The translations under genes were made by a program, and so were the position numbers. A stretch of DNA of 64,000 nucleotides. Source: Streptomyces sp. A2-16. GTDB lineage: Bacteria > Actinomycetota > Actinomycetes > Streptomycetales > Streptomycetaceae. Position 1 is the first letter of the stretch; each line of letters starts with the position of its first letter. Positions 50,676 through 60,067 of this stretch are shown here, piece after piece. The DNA is taken from the NCBI RefSeq assembly GCF_018128905.1, contig NZ_CP063808.1:4774001-4838000 (forward strand), given 5' to 3'. A model generated the notes under the pieces. It was not told where the DNA came from. It saw only the letters and a program-made list of their open reading frames with translations, and did not search any database.

Positions 50676-52103
50676 ATGTATGCGCTCCGCGCCCGGCTGA
50701 CGGTGATATTGCTCGCCGTCTGCCTCCTCTTCACGGGCCAAGCCCTCACCACACCCCAGCAGGCGGCCGCCGCCGACCCCGGCTACCTGATGGTGCACTT
50801 CACCAACGACTCCGCGACCGGTCAGATGCTGTACCTCGCGCACAGTGCGGACGGCATGCACTGGAACGACCTCAACGGCGGACAGCCGGTCCTCAACTCG
50901 AAGATCGGCACTAAGGGCGTGCGCGACCCCGCACTGGTGCGCTCCCCCGACGGCAGCAAGTACTGGATCATCGCGACCGATCTGTGCGTCCGCTGCGGCT
51001 CGACGTACCAGAACGGCAGCCCCAACTTCGTGGTGTGGGAGTCGACAGACCTGGTGACCTGGTCGAAGCCGTGGCTGCTCGCCGCCGCCTCACTGGTCCC
51101 CGGCGGAAAGAACGCGTGGGCGCCGGAGGCGATCTGGAACCCCGAGACCAACGACTACGTCCTGTACTGGGCAACGAACGCCACGCTGAACGGCATCAAC
51201 AAGTACCGCATCTACGCCGCCCGCACCACGGACTTCCACTCCATCACCACCCCGCAGATCTGGATCGACCCGCCCGGCAGCACCGCGGTCGTCGACACCC
51301 AGATGACCGAGGTGCCCGCAGGTACCGGCCCCTACCGCTACCTGAGGGTCTCCGGCGACGGCCAGAACAACGTCGAGGGCAGCAACTCGATCCTCGGGAC
51401 GTGGACCAACCTCGGCAACCTCTCCAGCATCGGCCTCACCGGCAATGTGGTCGAAGGGCCGGTCTGGATGAGGTTCCAGGACCGCAATGAGTGGGCCCTC
51501 TACATCGACTACAACAGCCCGCAGGGCGTACGCGAGTACAGGCCGATCCTCACGACCAACCCGTTCGACGTCAGCTCCTACCGGCTGCAGCCGACGACCA
51601 GCTACGACATGGGTGGCACCGCCAAGCGCCACGGCGCGATCATGGCCCTCACCTCCGCCGAGGAGAGCCGCGTGCTCGCCCGCTGGCCCAACACCCCGGC
51701 GCAGCGGCTCCAGTCGTACAACTTCCAGGACCGGTACGTGCGCCAGACCAACTTCGACGTGCGCATCGACCCGAACGTCACCCCCGTCGAGGACTCCCAG
51801 TTCCGGCTGCGGCCCGGCCTGGCGGGCGCCGGCACCGTCTCCTTCGAGTCGGTGAACTACCCCGGCTACTACCTGCGTCACCAGAACTACGACTTCCAGC
51901 TCGTCCTGAACGACGGCTCCGCCCAGTTCGCCGCCGACGCCAGCTTCAACAAGGTCGCCGGACTCGCCGACCCCACCTGGTCGTCCTTCGAGTCGTACAA
52001 CCACCCCGGCCTCTATATCCGCCACTACGCCTACCAGCTCCGCCTCGACCCCATCACCACCGCTCTGGGCCGCGGTGACGCCACCTTCCGTGTGACGAAC
52101 TGA
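50676..52103 (+). CDS. Secreted GH43 glycosidase with AbfB (CBM42) domain
   Basis: 475 residues from ATG 50676 (GACAGGAG). Sec signal LTVILLAVCLLFTGQALTTPQQAAAA. The five-bladed GH43-like propeller shows the catalytic Asp in GVRDPALVRSPDGSKYWIIATDL, and the acid Glu in NAWAPEAIWNPETNDYVLYWAT. Residues 340-475 are an AbfB beta-trefoil (LQSYNFQDRYVRQTNFDVRIDPN, SFESVNYPGYYLRHQNYDFQL, SFESYNHPGLYIRHYAYQLRL), which binds arabinofuranose side chains. It probably releases arabinose or galactose units from plant polysaccharides. Confidence 0.9.
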   Translation: MYALRARLTVILLAVCLLFTGQALTTPQQAAAADPGYLMVHFTNDSATGQMLYLAHSADGMHWNDLNGGQPVLNSKIGTKGVRDPALVRSPDGSKYWIIATDLCVRCGSTYQNGSPNFVVWESTDLVTWSKPWLLAAASLVPGGKNAWAPEAIWNPETNDYVLYWATNATLNGINKYRIYAARTTDFHSITTPQIWIDPPGSTAVVDTQMTEVPAGTGPYRYLRVSGDGQNNVEGSNSILGTWTNLGNLSSIGLTGNVVEGPVWMRFQDRNEWALYIDYNSPQGVREYRPILTTNPFDVSSYRLQPTTSYDMGGTAKRHGAIMALTSAEESRVLARWPNTPAQRLQSYNFQDRYVRQTNFDVRIDPNVTPVEDSQFRLRPGLAGAGTVSFESVNYPGYYLRHQNYDFQLVLNDGSAQFAADASFNKVAGLADPTWSSFESYNHPGLYIRHYAYQLRLDPITTALGRGDATFRVTN

Positions 52104-52356
52104 CCTGCATCGCCAGGAGTGCCGGCGCCGCCAGATCGGCGCCGGCACGGATGCGTCACCCCAACCCCGCACGTCCGCACGGCCCTCATGGCGGCACCAA
52201 GGCCTGGGACAACACGAGAGCGTGGGCCCAGGCACCAGTCGGCTCACCGCGGCTGCCTGACGCTGACGAGGGATCGAACCTGTGGGCGGCTCCAGACCTG
52301 GGCCGCCCACACGTTTCGGATCCGCCCGCACCTTTCCTACGCCCCGGAGGCACCAG

Positions 52357-53733
52357 ATGAGTGCAATCCCCCTCCCGTCGCGCCGACTCTTCCTCGGCAT
52401 GGCCGCGGCCGTGCCGCTGTCCACCACCGGCGTGCTGACCCTCGGCAGCCGGTCCGCGAGCGCCGCGACGACCTCCCCGTTCGTCATGGCCTACTTCACC
52501 CAGTCACCGAGAAACCTCGGCACGGACTACGGCCTGCACCTCGCTGTCAGCACCGACGCGCTGCAATGGATGCCGCTGAACCAGAACAACCCCGTCGTGA
52601 CCCCGACTGCGGGCGACGGCGGTCTGCGCGACCCCTTCATCCTGCCCAAGCAGGACGGCACCTTCGTCGTCATGGCGACCAACCTGAAGGGCACCGACTG
52701 GACCAAGAAGACCCCGTACATCCACGTCTGGGACTCCGCCGACCTGCGCTCCTTCGACAACTACCGGCTGCTGAAACTCCACGACATGGCCACCCACACC
52801 TGGGCGCCCGAAGCCTTCTGGGACCCTTCCCGCGGCCAGTACGCCCTCACCTACTCGGCCGTCAACAGCAGCGGACACAACGTGATCATGGTGAACTACA
52901 CCACGGACTTCCACACGGTGACGGCACCGCAGGTCTTCTTCGACCCGGGCTACGACATCATCGACGGCACCCTGGCCAAGGACGTGAACGGCGTCAACTA
53001 CCTGTACTACAAGGGCCGCAACAGCCTGGTGGGTGCGAGGTCCACATCCCTCGCCCCCGGCAGCTTCAGCCAGTTCACCTCGGGCCTGGCGCCGCAGGGA
53101 GGCATCGAGGGCCCGATCCTCGCCGAGACCTCCGACACCTGGTACCTGTGGGGCGACGCCAACGCGCTCTTCTACACCTGGCAGACCAACGACCTCTCCA
53201 CCGGAACCTGGACCGCCACCGACCGGCGCGTCTACACCCAGCCGCTGAACTCCAAGCACGCCGACATCAAGCCGATCCCCCAGACGGTGTACGACGACAT
53301 GATCGCCAGGTGGGGAACGCCCGCCTGGAACCGGCTGAAGTCCTACAACTTCCCGGACCGATACTGGCGGCAGGTCGATTCCCTCGGCCGCATCGACCCG
53401 TACCCGTTCGACCCCTACACCGACTCGCAATGGAAGCTGGTGCCGGGGCTGGCCGACCCCTCCGGCGTCTCCTTCCAGTCCCTCAACCAGCCGACCCGCT
53501 ATCTGCGGCACTCCTTCTACCAACTGCGGCTGGACGCCAACGACAGCACCACGAGGTTCGCCGAGGACGCCACCTTCCACAGGACCGCCGGGCTCGCCGA
53601 CCCGTCCTGGTCGTCGTTCCGCTCTCACAACCACCCGGACCGCTACATCCGCCACTACGCCTACCAACTGCGCATCGACCCGATCTCCACCGCTACCGGC
53701 AGAGCCGACGCCACGTTCTCCGTCTGGTACTGA
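52357..53733 (+). CDS. TAT-exported GH43 glycosidase with AbfB domain
   Basis: 458 residues from ATG 52357 (CCGGAGG). The signal has SRRLFLGMAAAVPL with a twin Arg. GH43 motifs: GGLRDPFILPKQDGTFVVMATNL (catalytic Asp) and HTWAPEAFWDPSRGQYALTYSA. The AbfB trefoil follows (LKSYNFPDRYWRQVDSLGRIDP, SFQSLNQPTRYLRHSFYQLRLDAND, SFRSHNHPDRYIRHYAYQLRIDP). It is the paralogue of the gene 253 bases upstream, but uses the Tat rather than the Sec route. The stop is followed after four bases by an IS256 end. Confidence 0.9.
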   Translation: MSAIPLPSRRLFLGMAAAVPLSTTGVLTLGSRSASAATTSPFVMAYFTQSPRNLGTDYGLHLAVSTDALQWMPLNQNNPVVTPTAGDGGLRDPFILPKQDGTFVVMATNLKGTDWTKKTPYIHVWDSADLRSFDNYRLLKLHDMATHTWAPEAFWDPSRGQYALTYSAVNSSGHNVIMVNYTTDFHTVTAPQVFFDPGYDIIDGTLAKDVNGVNYLYYKGRNSLVGARSTSLAPGSFSQFTSGLAPQGGIEGPILAETSDTWYLWGDANALFYTWQTNDLSTGTWTATDRRVYTQPLNSKHADIKPIPQTVYDDMIARWGTPAWNRLKSYNFPDRYWRQVDSLGRIDPYPFDPYTDSQWKLVPGLADPSGVSFQSLNQPTRYLRHSFYQLRLDANDSTTRFAEDATFHRTAGLADPSWSSFRSHNHPDRYIRHYAYQLRIDPISTATGRADATFSVWY

Positions 53734-53737
53734 GGGG

Positions 53738-54500
53738 GACTGCAAATCGTTCGGTGTAACTCCCGATCATGGAAAATGCATCGATGACCAGTGAGAACGT
53801 GGCCGAGCACGAGGCTGTCGAGTCGGCAGCGGATGTGTCGGCGAAGGCCGTGGACGACCATCCGATCGAGGAGCCGGTGACCAGGGCCCAGGCTGAGGGC
53901 CTGCATCTGACGGGTGAGGGCGGGCTGCTGCAGCAACTGACCAAGCGGCTGCTGGAGTCCGCTCTCAAGGGTGAGATCACCGATCACCTCGGCCATGACA
54001 AGCACGATCTCGCAGGCAAGAACGGCGCCGACTCCCGCAATGGCAAACGCTCCAAGACCGTGCTGACAGACCTGGGACCTGTGGAGATGGCCGTCCCCGT
54101 GACCGTGATGGCTCGTTCGAACCGAAGATCGTCAAGAAGCGGCAGAGGCGCCTGCCCGGCGTCGCCGAGATGGTCATCTCGCCGGCCGCCAAGGGCCTGA
54201 CCACCGGTGAGGTCCAGGCCCACCTTGCGGAGGTCTAAGGGACGGAGGTCTCCCGGCAGACGATCTCCACGATTACGGACAAGGTCCTGGAGGGCATGGC
54301 TGAATGGCAGAGCCGACGCCTCGACGCCGTCCATCCGGTGGTCTTCATCGACGCCATCCATGTCAAGATCCGCGACGGCGCGGTCGCCAATCGGCCGATC
54401 CATGTGGCCCTGGCCGTCACCGCCGAGAGGGCTGGGGACATGTCTGTGTTCCCGTTCAAGGGACATGCCTGTGCTCTCTTTCACCTGTTGCTCTGACCGG
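53738..54500 (+). mobile_element. IS256-family element, decayed and truncated
   Basis: Starts near GGGGACTGCAAATCGTTCGG, typical of an IS256 terminal repeat, just after the GH43 stop. ATG 53769 opens a transposase frame (EGGLLQQLTKRLLESALKGEITDHLGHDKHDLAGKNGADSRNGKRSKTVLTDLGPVEMAVP) that breaks near 54105, continues FEPKIVKKRQRRLPGVAEMVISPAAKGLTTGEVQAHLAEV to TAA at 54236, then TISTITDKVLEGMAEWQSRRLDAVHPVVFIDAIHVKIRDGAVANRPIHVALAVT. Homology ends near 54440, losing the last catalytic residue. Confidence 0.85.
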
Positions 54501-54639
54501 ACCACCTGGCCGGACAACACTGAGTGGTTCGAGAGCGCGAAAAGGTTGCCGCAAAGATCCGCAGATATTTTCTCGCCTCGAGCGCTTCCAGTGCGCAGGG
54601 GAGCACGGCGAGGCGAACGTCGGCGGCGGTGGCGAACGC

Positions 54640-54985
54640 CTGATGGCCGTTCCTGTCCCTGTCGATCACGTCGACCACGCCGTACCGACGGCGCAGGGTG
54701 ACAGCGATCCATGACGATGCCGCAGATCGGCACGGACGCGGCGAACAGGGCGGGAGAGACGGCGGTCATCTTCATGCTCATGTAGCCGCCGTTGCTGCAG
54801 CCGGCGACGTAGATCCGGTCGCGGTCGATGCGGTGCTTGCGCGCCACGTCGTTGATGATCTCGTGGATGAAGGGGGCGAAGCGGGGGCCGTCCTCCATCC
54901 AGTAGGAGGTGCTCTGCGGGGCGACGACGTAGGCGCCGTCGAAGATGTGCTGCGCCAGGGGGATGGCGAAGCCCAGGGCACCGCG
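54640..54985 (-). pseudogene. Esterase (PHB-depolymerase/LpqC-like) fragment
   Basis: LGFAIPLAQHIFDGAYVVAPQSTSYWMEDGPRFAPFIHEIINDVARKHRIDRDRIYVAGCSNGGYMSMKMTAVSPALFAASVPICGIV contains a nucleophile elbow GCSNGG. This is the middle of an alpha/beta hydrolase. Both ends are missing: the C-terminal side near 54700, the N-terminal side near 54990. Confidence 0.65.
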
Positions 54986-55460
54986 GTTGGGTTGCGGGCG
55001 CCGCGCGCGGCCCGTGGTTGTCCTGCGTGCCCCTGCCCCGACCGCTCTCCCGGCCAGGCCGTGCGCGCCGAACCCGAACGTGACGCCTTCACCGACTCCG
55101 ACCAGAGCGACGAGCCCCGCGACTTCATCGCCGACTCCGGGCGCACCCTGCTCGTCGGCGGCCGGTGATCGGCTTGGGACGTGGCCACACACCGCCATAC
55201 GAGATCGGGACGCCTGCCGGACGGTGCGGTGACCGCGGTCAGCCTCGACGGGCGGACCCTCGCACTGGCCGGTACTGACGGTGACAGCGCCTCCCGGCTG
55301 TGGCGGCTGCCAGCGGGGACGGCGGACCTCGTCGGGTATCACGCGGCGGCCGACTCGGAGCTCGGCGTCGGCGTGTACGTCGTGAACGGCCCCGGTACGA
55401 CGGCGCAGTTGAGCGCGTACCCCGGGGGCGTGCCTTTCCTGACCAGGCGCGCCCGGCAGC
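54986..55460. other. Gene debris of unknown origin
   Basis: Two plus-strand stretches look protein-coding but have no start: ERDAFTDSDQSDEPRDFIADSGRTLLVGG ending at 55168, and LPDGAVTAVSLDGRTLALAGTDGDSASRLWRLPAG ... YVVNGPGTTAQLSAYPGGV near 55208-55445. Neither is recognised. They are probably truncated genes. Confidence 0.3.
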
Positions 55461-56222
55461 TCAGACCGCCGACCAGCCGTCGTCCACCGGCAGTACCACG
55501 CCGTTGATGTTGCTCGCCGCGTCGGAGGCGAGGAACACGATCGCGGCGGCCTGCTCCTCGGGCTGCGCGAGGCGCCCGAGGTTGACGAAGTGCGGGCCGA
55601 GGGCGGCGGGCCCGTGGGCCTCCTGGTCGGCCTCCACCACGATCGCGGTCGCCGTGCCGCCCGGCGCGATGGCGTTGGTGCGGATGCCCTGCTTGCGGTA
55701 CATCACCGCGAGGCTCTTGGTCAGGCCCACGACGCCGTGCTTCGAGGCGGTGTAGGCGGCGCCCGCCGCGCTGCCGCGCAGGCCGGCCTCGGAGGCGGTG
55801 TTCACGATCGCGCCCCGGCCCACCGCCAGCATGTGCGGAAGCACGGCACGCGTGAGCAGGAAGGGCGCGGTCAGGTTGACCCGGACGACCCGCTCCCACT
55901 CCGCGTCGCTCACGTCGGCGAGCGCCGACATCCGGTCCATGATGCCGGCGTTGTTCACCAGGACGTCCACCCCGCCGAACCGCTCCACGGCGGTCCGGGC
56001 CACCTCGTCCACCACGGCCTGCTCGCTGAGGTCCCCGGTGACGGCGACGGCGGTGCCTCCCGCCTCGGCGATCTCCTTGACAACCGCCTCCGCGCCTTCG
56101 GCGTTGAGGTCCGCGATCAGTACCCGGGCGCCCCGAGCCGCGAAGGCCAGGGCCGTCGCGCGCCCGATGCCCGAACCCGCTCCCGTGACGATGACGCCGC
56201 GTCCGTCGAATTCGTCGGCCAT
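55461..56222 (-). CDS. Short-chain dehydrogenase/reductase
   Basis: 253 residues. TGAGSGIG (TGxxxGIG), NNAG in VDVLVNNAGIMD, catalytic Ser-Tyr-Lys in NTASEAGLRGSAAGAAYTASKHGVVGLTKSLA. A classical NAD(P)-dependent oxidoreductase of unknown substrate. It is divergent from a TetR regulator, 152 bases apart, and is its likely target. Confidence 0.93.
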   Translation of the reverse strand: MADEFDGRGVIVTGAGSGIGRATALAFAARGARVLIADLNAEGAEAVVKEIAEAGGTAVAVTGDLSEQAVVDEVARTAVERFGGVDVLVNNAGIMDRMSALADVSDAEWERVVRVNLTAPFLLTRAVLPHMLAVGRGAIVNTASEAGLRGSAAGAAYTASKHGVVGLTKSLAVMYRKQGIRTNAIAPGGTATAIVVEADQEAHGPAALGPHFVNLGRLAQPEEQAAAIVFLASDAASNINGVVLPVDDGWSAV

Positions 56223-56293
56223 GTGGTGCTCCTGTCGATGGCTGCCTGGCCCCCGCGCGGGCGCTTCGCCCTGCGCTGTCGCTACCCTACGAC

Positions 56294-56315
56294 TTAGTGT
56301 CTTCGAGTGACATAA
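56294..56315. promoter_or_regulatory. Candidate TetR operator between the SDR and TetR genes
   Basis: TTAGTGTC-TTCGAG-TGACATAA is an imperfect inverted repeat (TGTC/GACA core) in the divergent gap. It is the only AT-rich symmetrical element there. Confidence 0.45.
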
Positions 56316-56374
56316 ATTGGTGGTGGAGAATTTCCGGAACAGCGATCAAGCGATCACCGCAGCCGGAGGAACCG

Positions 56375-57007
56375 ATGACCGCAGCGCGCGGACGCGCGGG
56401 ACGACCGCCCCTGACCGAGGAGCGCAAGGCGGAGATACGCCTGGAGATCGCCCGGGCGGCGGTGGAGCTGTTCGTCGCGCAGGGCGTGGCGGCCACCACC
56501 GGGGAGCAGATCGGTGAGGCCGTCGGCGTCTCGGCGCGCACGGTGTGGCGCTACTTCCCCAGCAAGGAGAGCTGCGTGAGCCCACTGTTCTCGGAGGGCA
56601 TCGGCCTGATCGCCGCCCTGCTGCGGGAGTGGGCCCCTGACCAGCCCCTGGAGCAGCTCTTCGACCGAACCCTGGCGATCGAGCTCGGCATCGTCGCCGG
56701 TCCCGACCGGCCCACGGTCGGCGACCTGGTCCGCCTGACCCGCAGCGAGCCGGGTCTGCGGGCCGTCTGGCTGCAGACATACGACGAGGCGGAGCCGGCG
56801 TTCGCCCGCGCCCTGGCCGAGCGGGCCGGGCTGCCCCATGGCGGCTTCGAATCGGCGATCCGGGCGGCCATGTTCAACGCGGCACTGCGCGCGGCCGTCG
56901 AGCACCACGCCTGGCGCACCGCCGACACGGCGCGCGGGACGGCGGAGGCCGAGCTGGTGGAAACCCTGCGCTCGGCCCTCGCCGTCGCGGCCGACGGGGT
57001 GAAGTAG
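56375..57007 (+). CDS. TetR family regulator
   Basis: 210 residues from ATG 56375 (CCGGAGG). HTH: RLEIARAAVELFVAQGVAATTGEQIGEAVGVSARTVWRYFPSKESCVSPLF. The ligand domain is helical and not specific. It is divergent from the SDR and likely represses both genes. Confidence 0.92.
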   Translation: MTAARGRAGRPPLTEERKAEIRLEIARAAVELFVAQGVAATTGEQIGEAVGVSARTVWRYFPSKESCVSPLFSEGIGLIAALLREWAPDQPLEQLFDRTLAIELGIVAGPDRPTVGDLVRLTRSEPGLRAVWLQTYDEAEPAFARALAERAGLPHGGFESAIRAAMFNAALRAAVEHHAWRTADTARGTAEAELVETLRSALAVAADGVK

Positions 57008-57262
57008 GCCCACGGGATGCGTATCGCGGCTGCCAGGGCCCGTTCTTCATCCTGCTTCGCCGATGGCGCGTTTGCCGGATTTGCCGGGGAGGCAGTCGTG
57101 CCCGGCTTGGCTGGGAGACATGCGGCGGTCACTGACCTGCCGTGCACAAGACAGCACTGCGCCCGCCCACCCGCGCGGTGCAGGACCCGCAGACAGGGAA
57201 CTGGGTGCCCGCCCACACCGGGCGCCGACGCGGATGTCGCAGTTCGGCTCTTCGGCTCGGTC

Positions 57263-57724
57263 TCACGTGCCGCCGAAACGATGGCGGAAGTCCTCGGCCA
57301 GGGTGACGCCCGCGGCCTCGACCAGGTGGCCGACCACTGGATGGAGGATCAGGCTCGTCACGGCGCCGGCGAGTGCCGGGAGTCTGCGGCGGAACCAGCG
57401 CAGGACGTACTCCATGGTGGACAGGTCCGGTTCGGGGGCCGTGGCCGATTCCTCTAGTTCGTCGAGGAGTTCGCGGGCCCGCTCGGCGTCCGGCTCGTCC
57501 TCGGGAACGAGATCTCGCAGGCGGGCGAACTCGGCTCGGAGCGCGGCCAGTTCGGCTTCAGTGACTGGGTCGGCCACGGGCCTGCCGCCCGTGTTCTGCG
57601 TGACGGTGTTGTGCCGTCCGACGATCACCTGGCCCGACACCGCGTGCGTGCGTACGTCGTAGTGGTCGGCGTGGTCGACTCGGTCGTTGGGGTGCTCCTG
57701 GTCCGCGGCGCGGCGCTCGGCCAT
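57263..57724 (-). CDS. Small protein with amyloid-like motif and C-terminal hydrophobic region
   Basis: 153 residues from ATG 57724. Residues 28-47 read VSGQVIVGRHNTVTQNTGG, nearly the same motif as in the adjacent STAND protein (GGQIVVGDHNVVINAQYG). A coiled coil (ELAALRAEFARLRDLVPEDEPDAERARELLDELEE) and a hydrophobic region (LPALAGAVTSLILHPVVGHLVEAAG) follow. The start is 35 bases after the STAND stop. Sharing a short beta motif between an NLR-like protein and a small membrane-active partner is the pattern of bacterial amyloid signalling. Partner role is inferred. Confidence 0.7.
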   Translation of the reverse strand: MAERRAADQEHPNDRVDHADHYDVRTHAVSGQVIVGRHNTVTQNTGGRPVADPVTEAELAALRAEFARLRDLVPEDEPDAERARELLDELEESATAPEPDLSTMEYVLRWFRRRLPALAGAVTSLILHPVVGHLVEAAGVTLAEDFRHRFGGT

Positions 57725-57759
57725 GGTGCGGGCTCCTTGCGGTGGATGGATCGGCTGGC

Positions 57760-59928
57760 TCATGTGGTCGACGGCAGGGGTTCGGTGGGCCCACGGGGCG
57801 TCGGTGTCGGCTCGGGCGAGACGGACTCGCTGGGCTCGGGCGGAACGCTCGGTCCGGCGGGTGTGGCCGGGTCGGCGGCCACGGCGACCCCGGTGACGTC
57901 CATCGTGAGGTCGTCCTGGCCCCAGTCGTCGCGAATGGTGACCGTGGCCCGGTAGGTGCCCGGTGTTCTGGGCCTGAACGTCACGGTGAAACGGCACACC
58001 CGGGACCCCGCGGGTGGCGGGCAGTCCGTCAGCCGCACCTGCCAGTTGGCCTTGTCGGTCACGTCCAGGGACTTCTCGTCGTCACAGGGGAGCCATTTGT
58101 CGAACACGACTTCGCGGGTCTCCCGTTCGGGCACCGTGACCTGCCCGAAGTCGGGTGCGGTGATCGGGTACCGGATGCATTCTCCCGAGCCGTCGGGTCC
58201 GGGCAGCCTCGGGAGGTCCGTGGACGCGGACGCCGCCGGCGACGACGCGCTCGGCCGTGGCCCGGACGACGACGGCGAGAAGGGCCGCGGTTCGGCGTCC
58301 GGGGGTGTGGCGTGGGCGCTGTACGCGGAGGCCGACGCCGGTGCGGGCGGCGCGGCGATCGCCGGTTGCCCGTGGCCGGTGTCGGCCAGGGACACGAAGA
58401 CACCGCCGGCGATCAGGGCCGCCACCGCGGTTCCGATCGCCGCGGGATTCGTGGCGAGTGCGCTCAGCCCGGTCCTGCCCGTGGCCGTCGTGTTCCTTCC
58501 TCCCGCGCCGAGGGCGTTGTGGAGGGCGGCCGCGCCCGCTCCGGCACCGCCGCCGGCCGCCGCCGCGACGACCACCGCCGTGAGTCCCAGGGCCTTGCGG
58601 CGTACGTCCTCCTCGTGAGCGAAGTACGCCTCGTCCACTGCCGACCCGAGCGCCGCGGCCGACGCCCGACCGTGCTCCAGGACCACCCGCCAACTGCCCC
58701 ACTGCAGGGACCGTGCCAGCAAGGGCGCGGCGGCCCGTGCCAGATCGCGTACGGCGGTATGGTCCTCGCGCCGTGCCGCGTCGGTCAGCACCTTGGCGAT
58801 CACGGTGGCCTCGGCCGCGGCCTGCTGCCGAGTGGCCCCGGTGGACAGCCAGTGCGTCAGCGCGGGGGCGAGCTCTCCGGCGTCCGGTGCCCCGCCGACG
58901 TGCCGGAGGACCAGGGTGGCGAAGTCGCCCCGGCTGCGGAGTCCCGGCGCGTCCCGCTCGATCAGGTTCAGTCCCTCCAGGGGCTCGAGCGCCGGGCCCG
59001 ACGGGCCGGCCTCGGCGGTGAGCACCTCCAGGAGCGTGGACGACACGGACAGCGGTGAGAGGGCGGACAGGGTGCGCAGCAGCCGTACGGCGTCGTCGTT
59101 CAGCCTCGCGGCCGCGCCCACCGCCCGTGCCGTCTCGTCGGCCGCGAGCCCGCTGCCGTCGTGGTCCTCCCCCGCGTTCTCCGCCGCCCGGACGGCGGCC
59201 GCGCTCTGCACCAGGGTGAGCGGGTGTCCGCGGACGGTGCCGATCAGCTCGCACGCGGCGGCTCGCTCGGCGCCATCGGGTGTGCGGCGCAGCTCGCGCG
59301 CGAGCAGGTCCAGCGAGGCGCCCTCGGCAAGTCCGCCCAGTCTCAGGGTGCGCGCCTCCTCCGCCGGGCACCGAGCGACGGCGGCCACCAACAGATCGCA
59401 GCCGGGGGCCGCGTCCGCCAGGGCGGTGAGGTCCTGCGCCGAACCCTCGAAGTCGTCGACGACCAGCAGCGCCTGGACCGTGCCCATCAGGCGGCGCATC
59501 CGGGCCGGTTCGGGCTTGTAGTCCTCGGTCTCGAAGCAGGCGTGAAAGAGTTCCTGGATCACGTCCTCCACCGCGAGCCCGGCGGCCGGAAGGTAGACGA
59601 GTTCACGGTCGAGCGCGAGCTGGTCCGCCGCGTAACGGCGCAGCAGCGCGGACTTGCCGATGCCCGGGGGCCCGTACACCTGGACGAGATGGCCGTCGCC
59701 CAACCACTCGTCCACGGTGGCGAGTTCGCCCGCCCGGCCGAGCAGTTCCGCGGGGCGCCGGGGCAGGGCCCGGCCTGCGGGACGGTCGCGCCGACGAGTC
59801 GGGGGCGGGCCCTCGGAGCGGGGGGTCGCGGTGGAGCCGTACTGTGCGTTGATCACCACGTTGTGGTCGCCGACGACGATCTGCCCACCGACGTCCCCGT
59901 CGACCCGCAGTGTGTTCGAACCGGCCAT
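57760..59928 (-). CDS. STAND (NLR-like) NTPase with N-terminal amyloid-like motif
   Basis: 722 residues from ATG 59928. Residues 13-30 carry GGQIVVGDHNVVINAQYG. The NTPase has ELLGRAGELATVDEWLGDGHLVQVYGPPGIGKSALLRRYAA (Walker A GPPGIGKS) and ALLVVDDFEGS (Walker B). A winged-helix region follows (LLRTLSALSPLSVSSTLLEVL). One membrane helix (AAIGTAVAALIAGGVFVSLA) near residue 495 leads into a Ser/Pro linker and an extracytoplasmic Ig-like domain (TAPDFGQVTVPERETREVVFDKWLPCDDEKSLDVTD ... CRFTVTFRPRTPGTYRATVTI). An NLR with an external domain is unusual. Confidence 0.85.
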   Translation of the reverse strand: MAGSNTLRVDGDVGGQIVVGDHNVVINAQYGSTATPRSEGPPPTRRRDRPAGRALPRRPAELLGRAGELATVDEWLGDGHLVQVYGPPGIGKSALLRRYAADQLALDRELVYLPAAGLAVEDVIQELFHACFETEDYKPEPARMRRLMGTVQALLVVDDFEGSAQDLTALADAAPGCDLLVAAVARCPAEEARTLRLGGLAEGASLDLLARELRRTPDGAERAAACELIGTVRGHPLTLVQSAAAVRAAENAGEDHDGSGLAADETARAVGAAARLNDDAVRLLRTLSALSPLSVSSTLLEVLTAEAGPSGPALEPLEGLNLIERDAPGLRSRGDFATLVLRHVGGAPDAGELAPALTHWLSTGATRQQAAAEATVIAKVLTDAARREDHTAVRDLARAAAPLLARSLQWGSWRVVLEHGRASAAALGSAVDEAYFAHEEDVRRKALGLTAVVVAAAAGGGAGAGAAALHNALGAGGRNTTATGRTGLSALATNPAAIGTAVAALIAGGVFVSLADTGHGQPAIAAPPAPASASAYSAHATPPDAEPRPFSPSSSGPRPSASSPAASASTDLPRLPGPDGSGECIRYPITAPDFGQVTVPERETREVVFDKWLPCDDEKSLDVTDKANWQVRLTDCPPPAGSRVCRFTVTFRPRTPGTYRATVTIRDDWGQDDLTMDVTGVAVAADPATPAGPSVPPEPSESVSPEPTPTPRGPTEPLPSTT

Positions 59929-60067
59929 GCGCTCCCCATACGTCGCCCTCGGGAACCATCGTGTCGGCGGTGGTTGGCACTCACGCGACAGTTCTTCTTT
60001 TGCCGGTGAGTTGAGCGAATCTGTCCGTATGGGTCTCTGCCTGCTCGGAGTGCGACGGCAAGGACGG

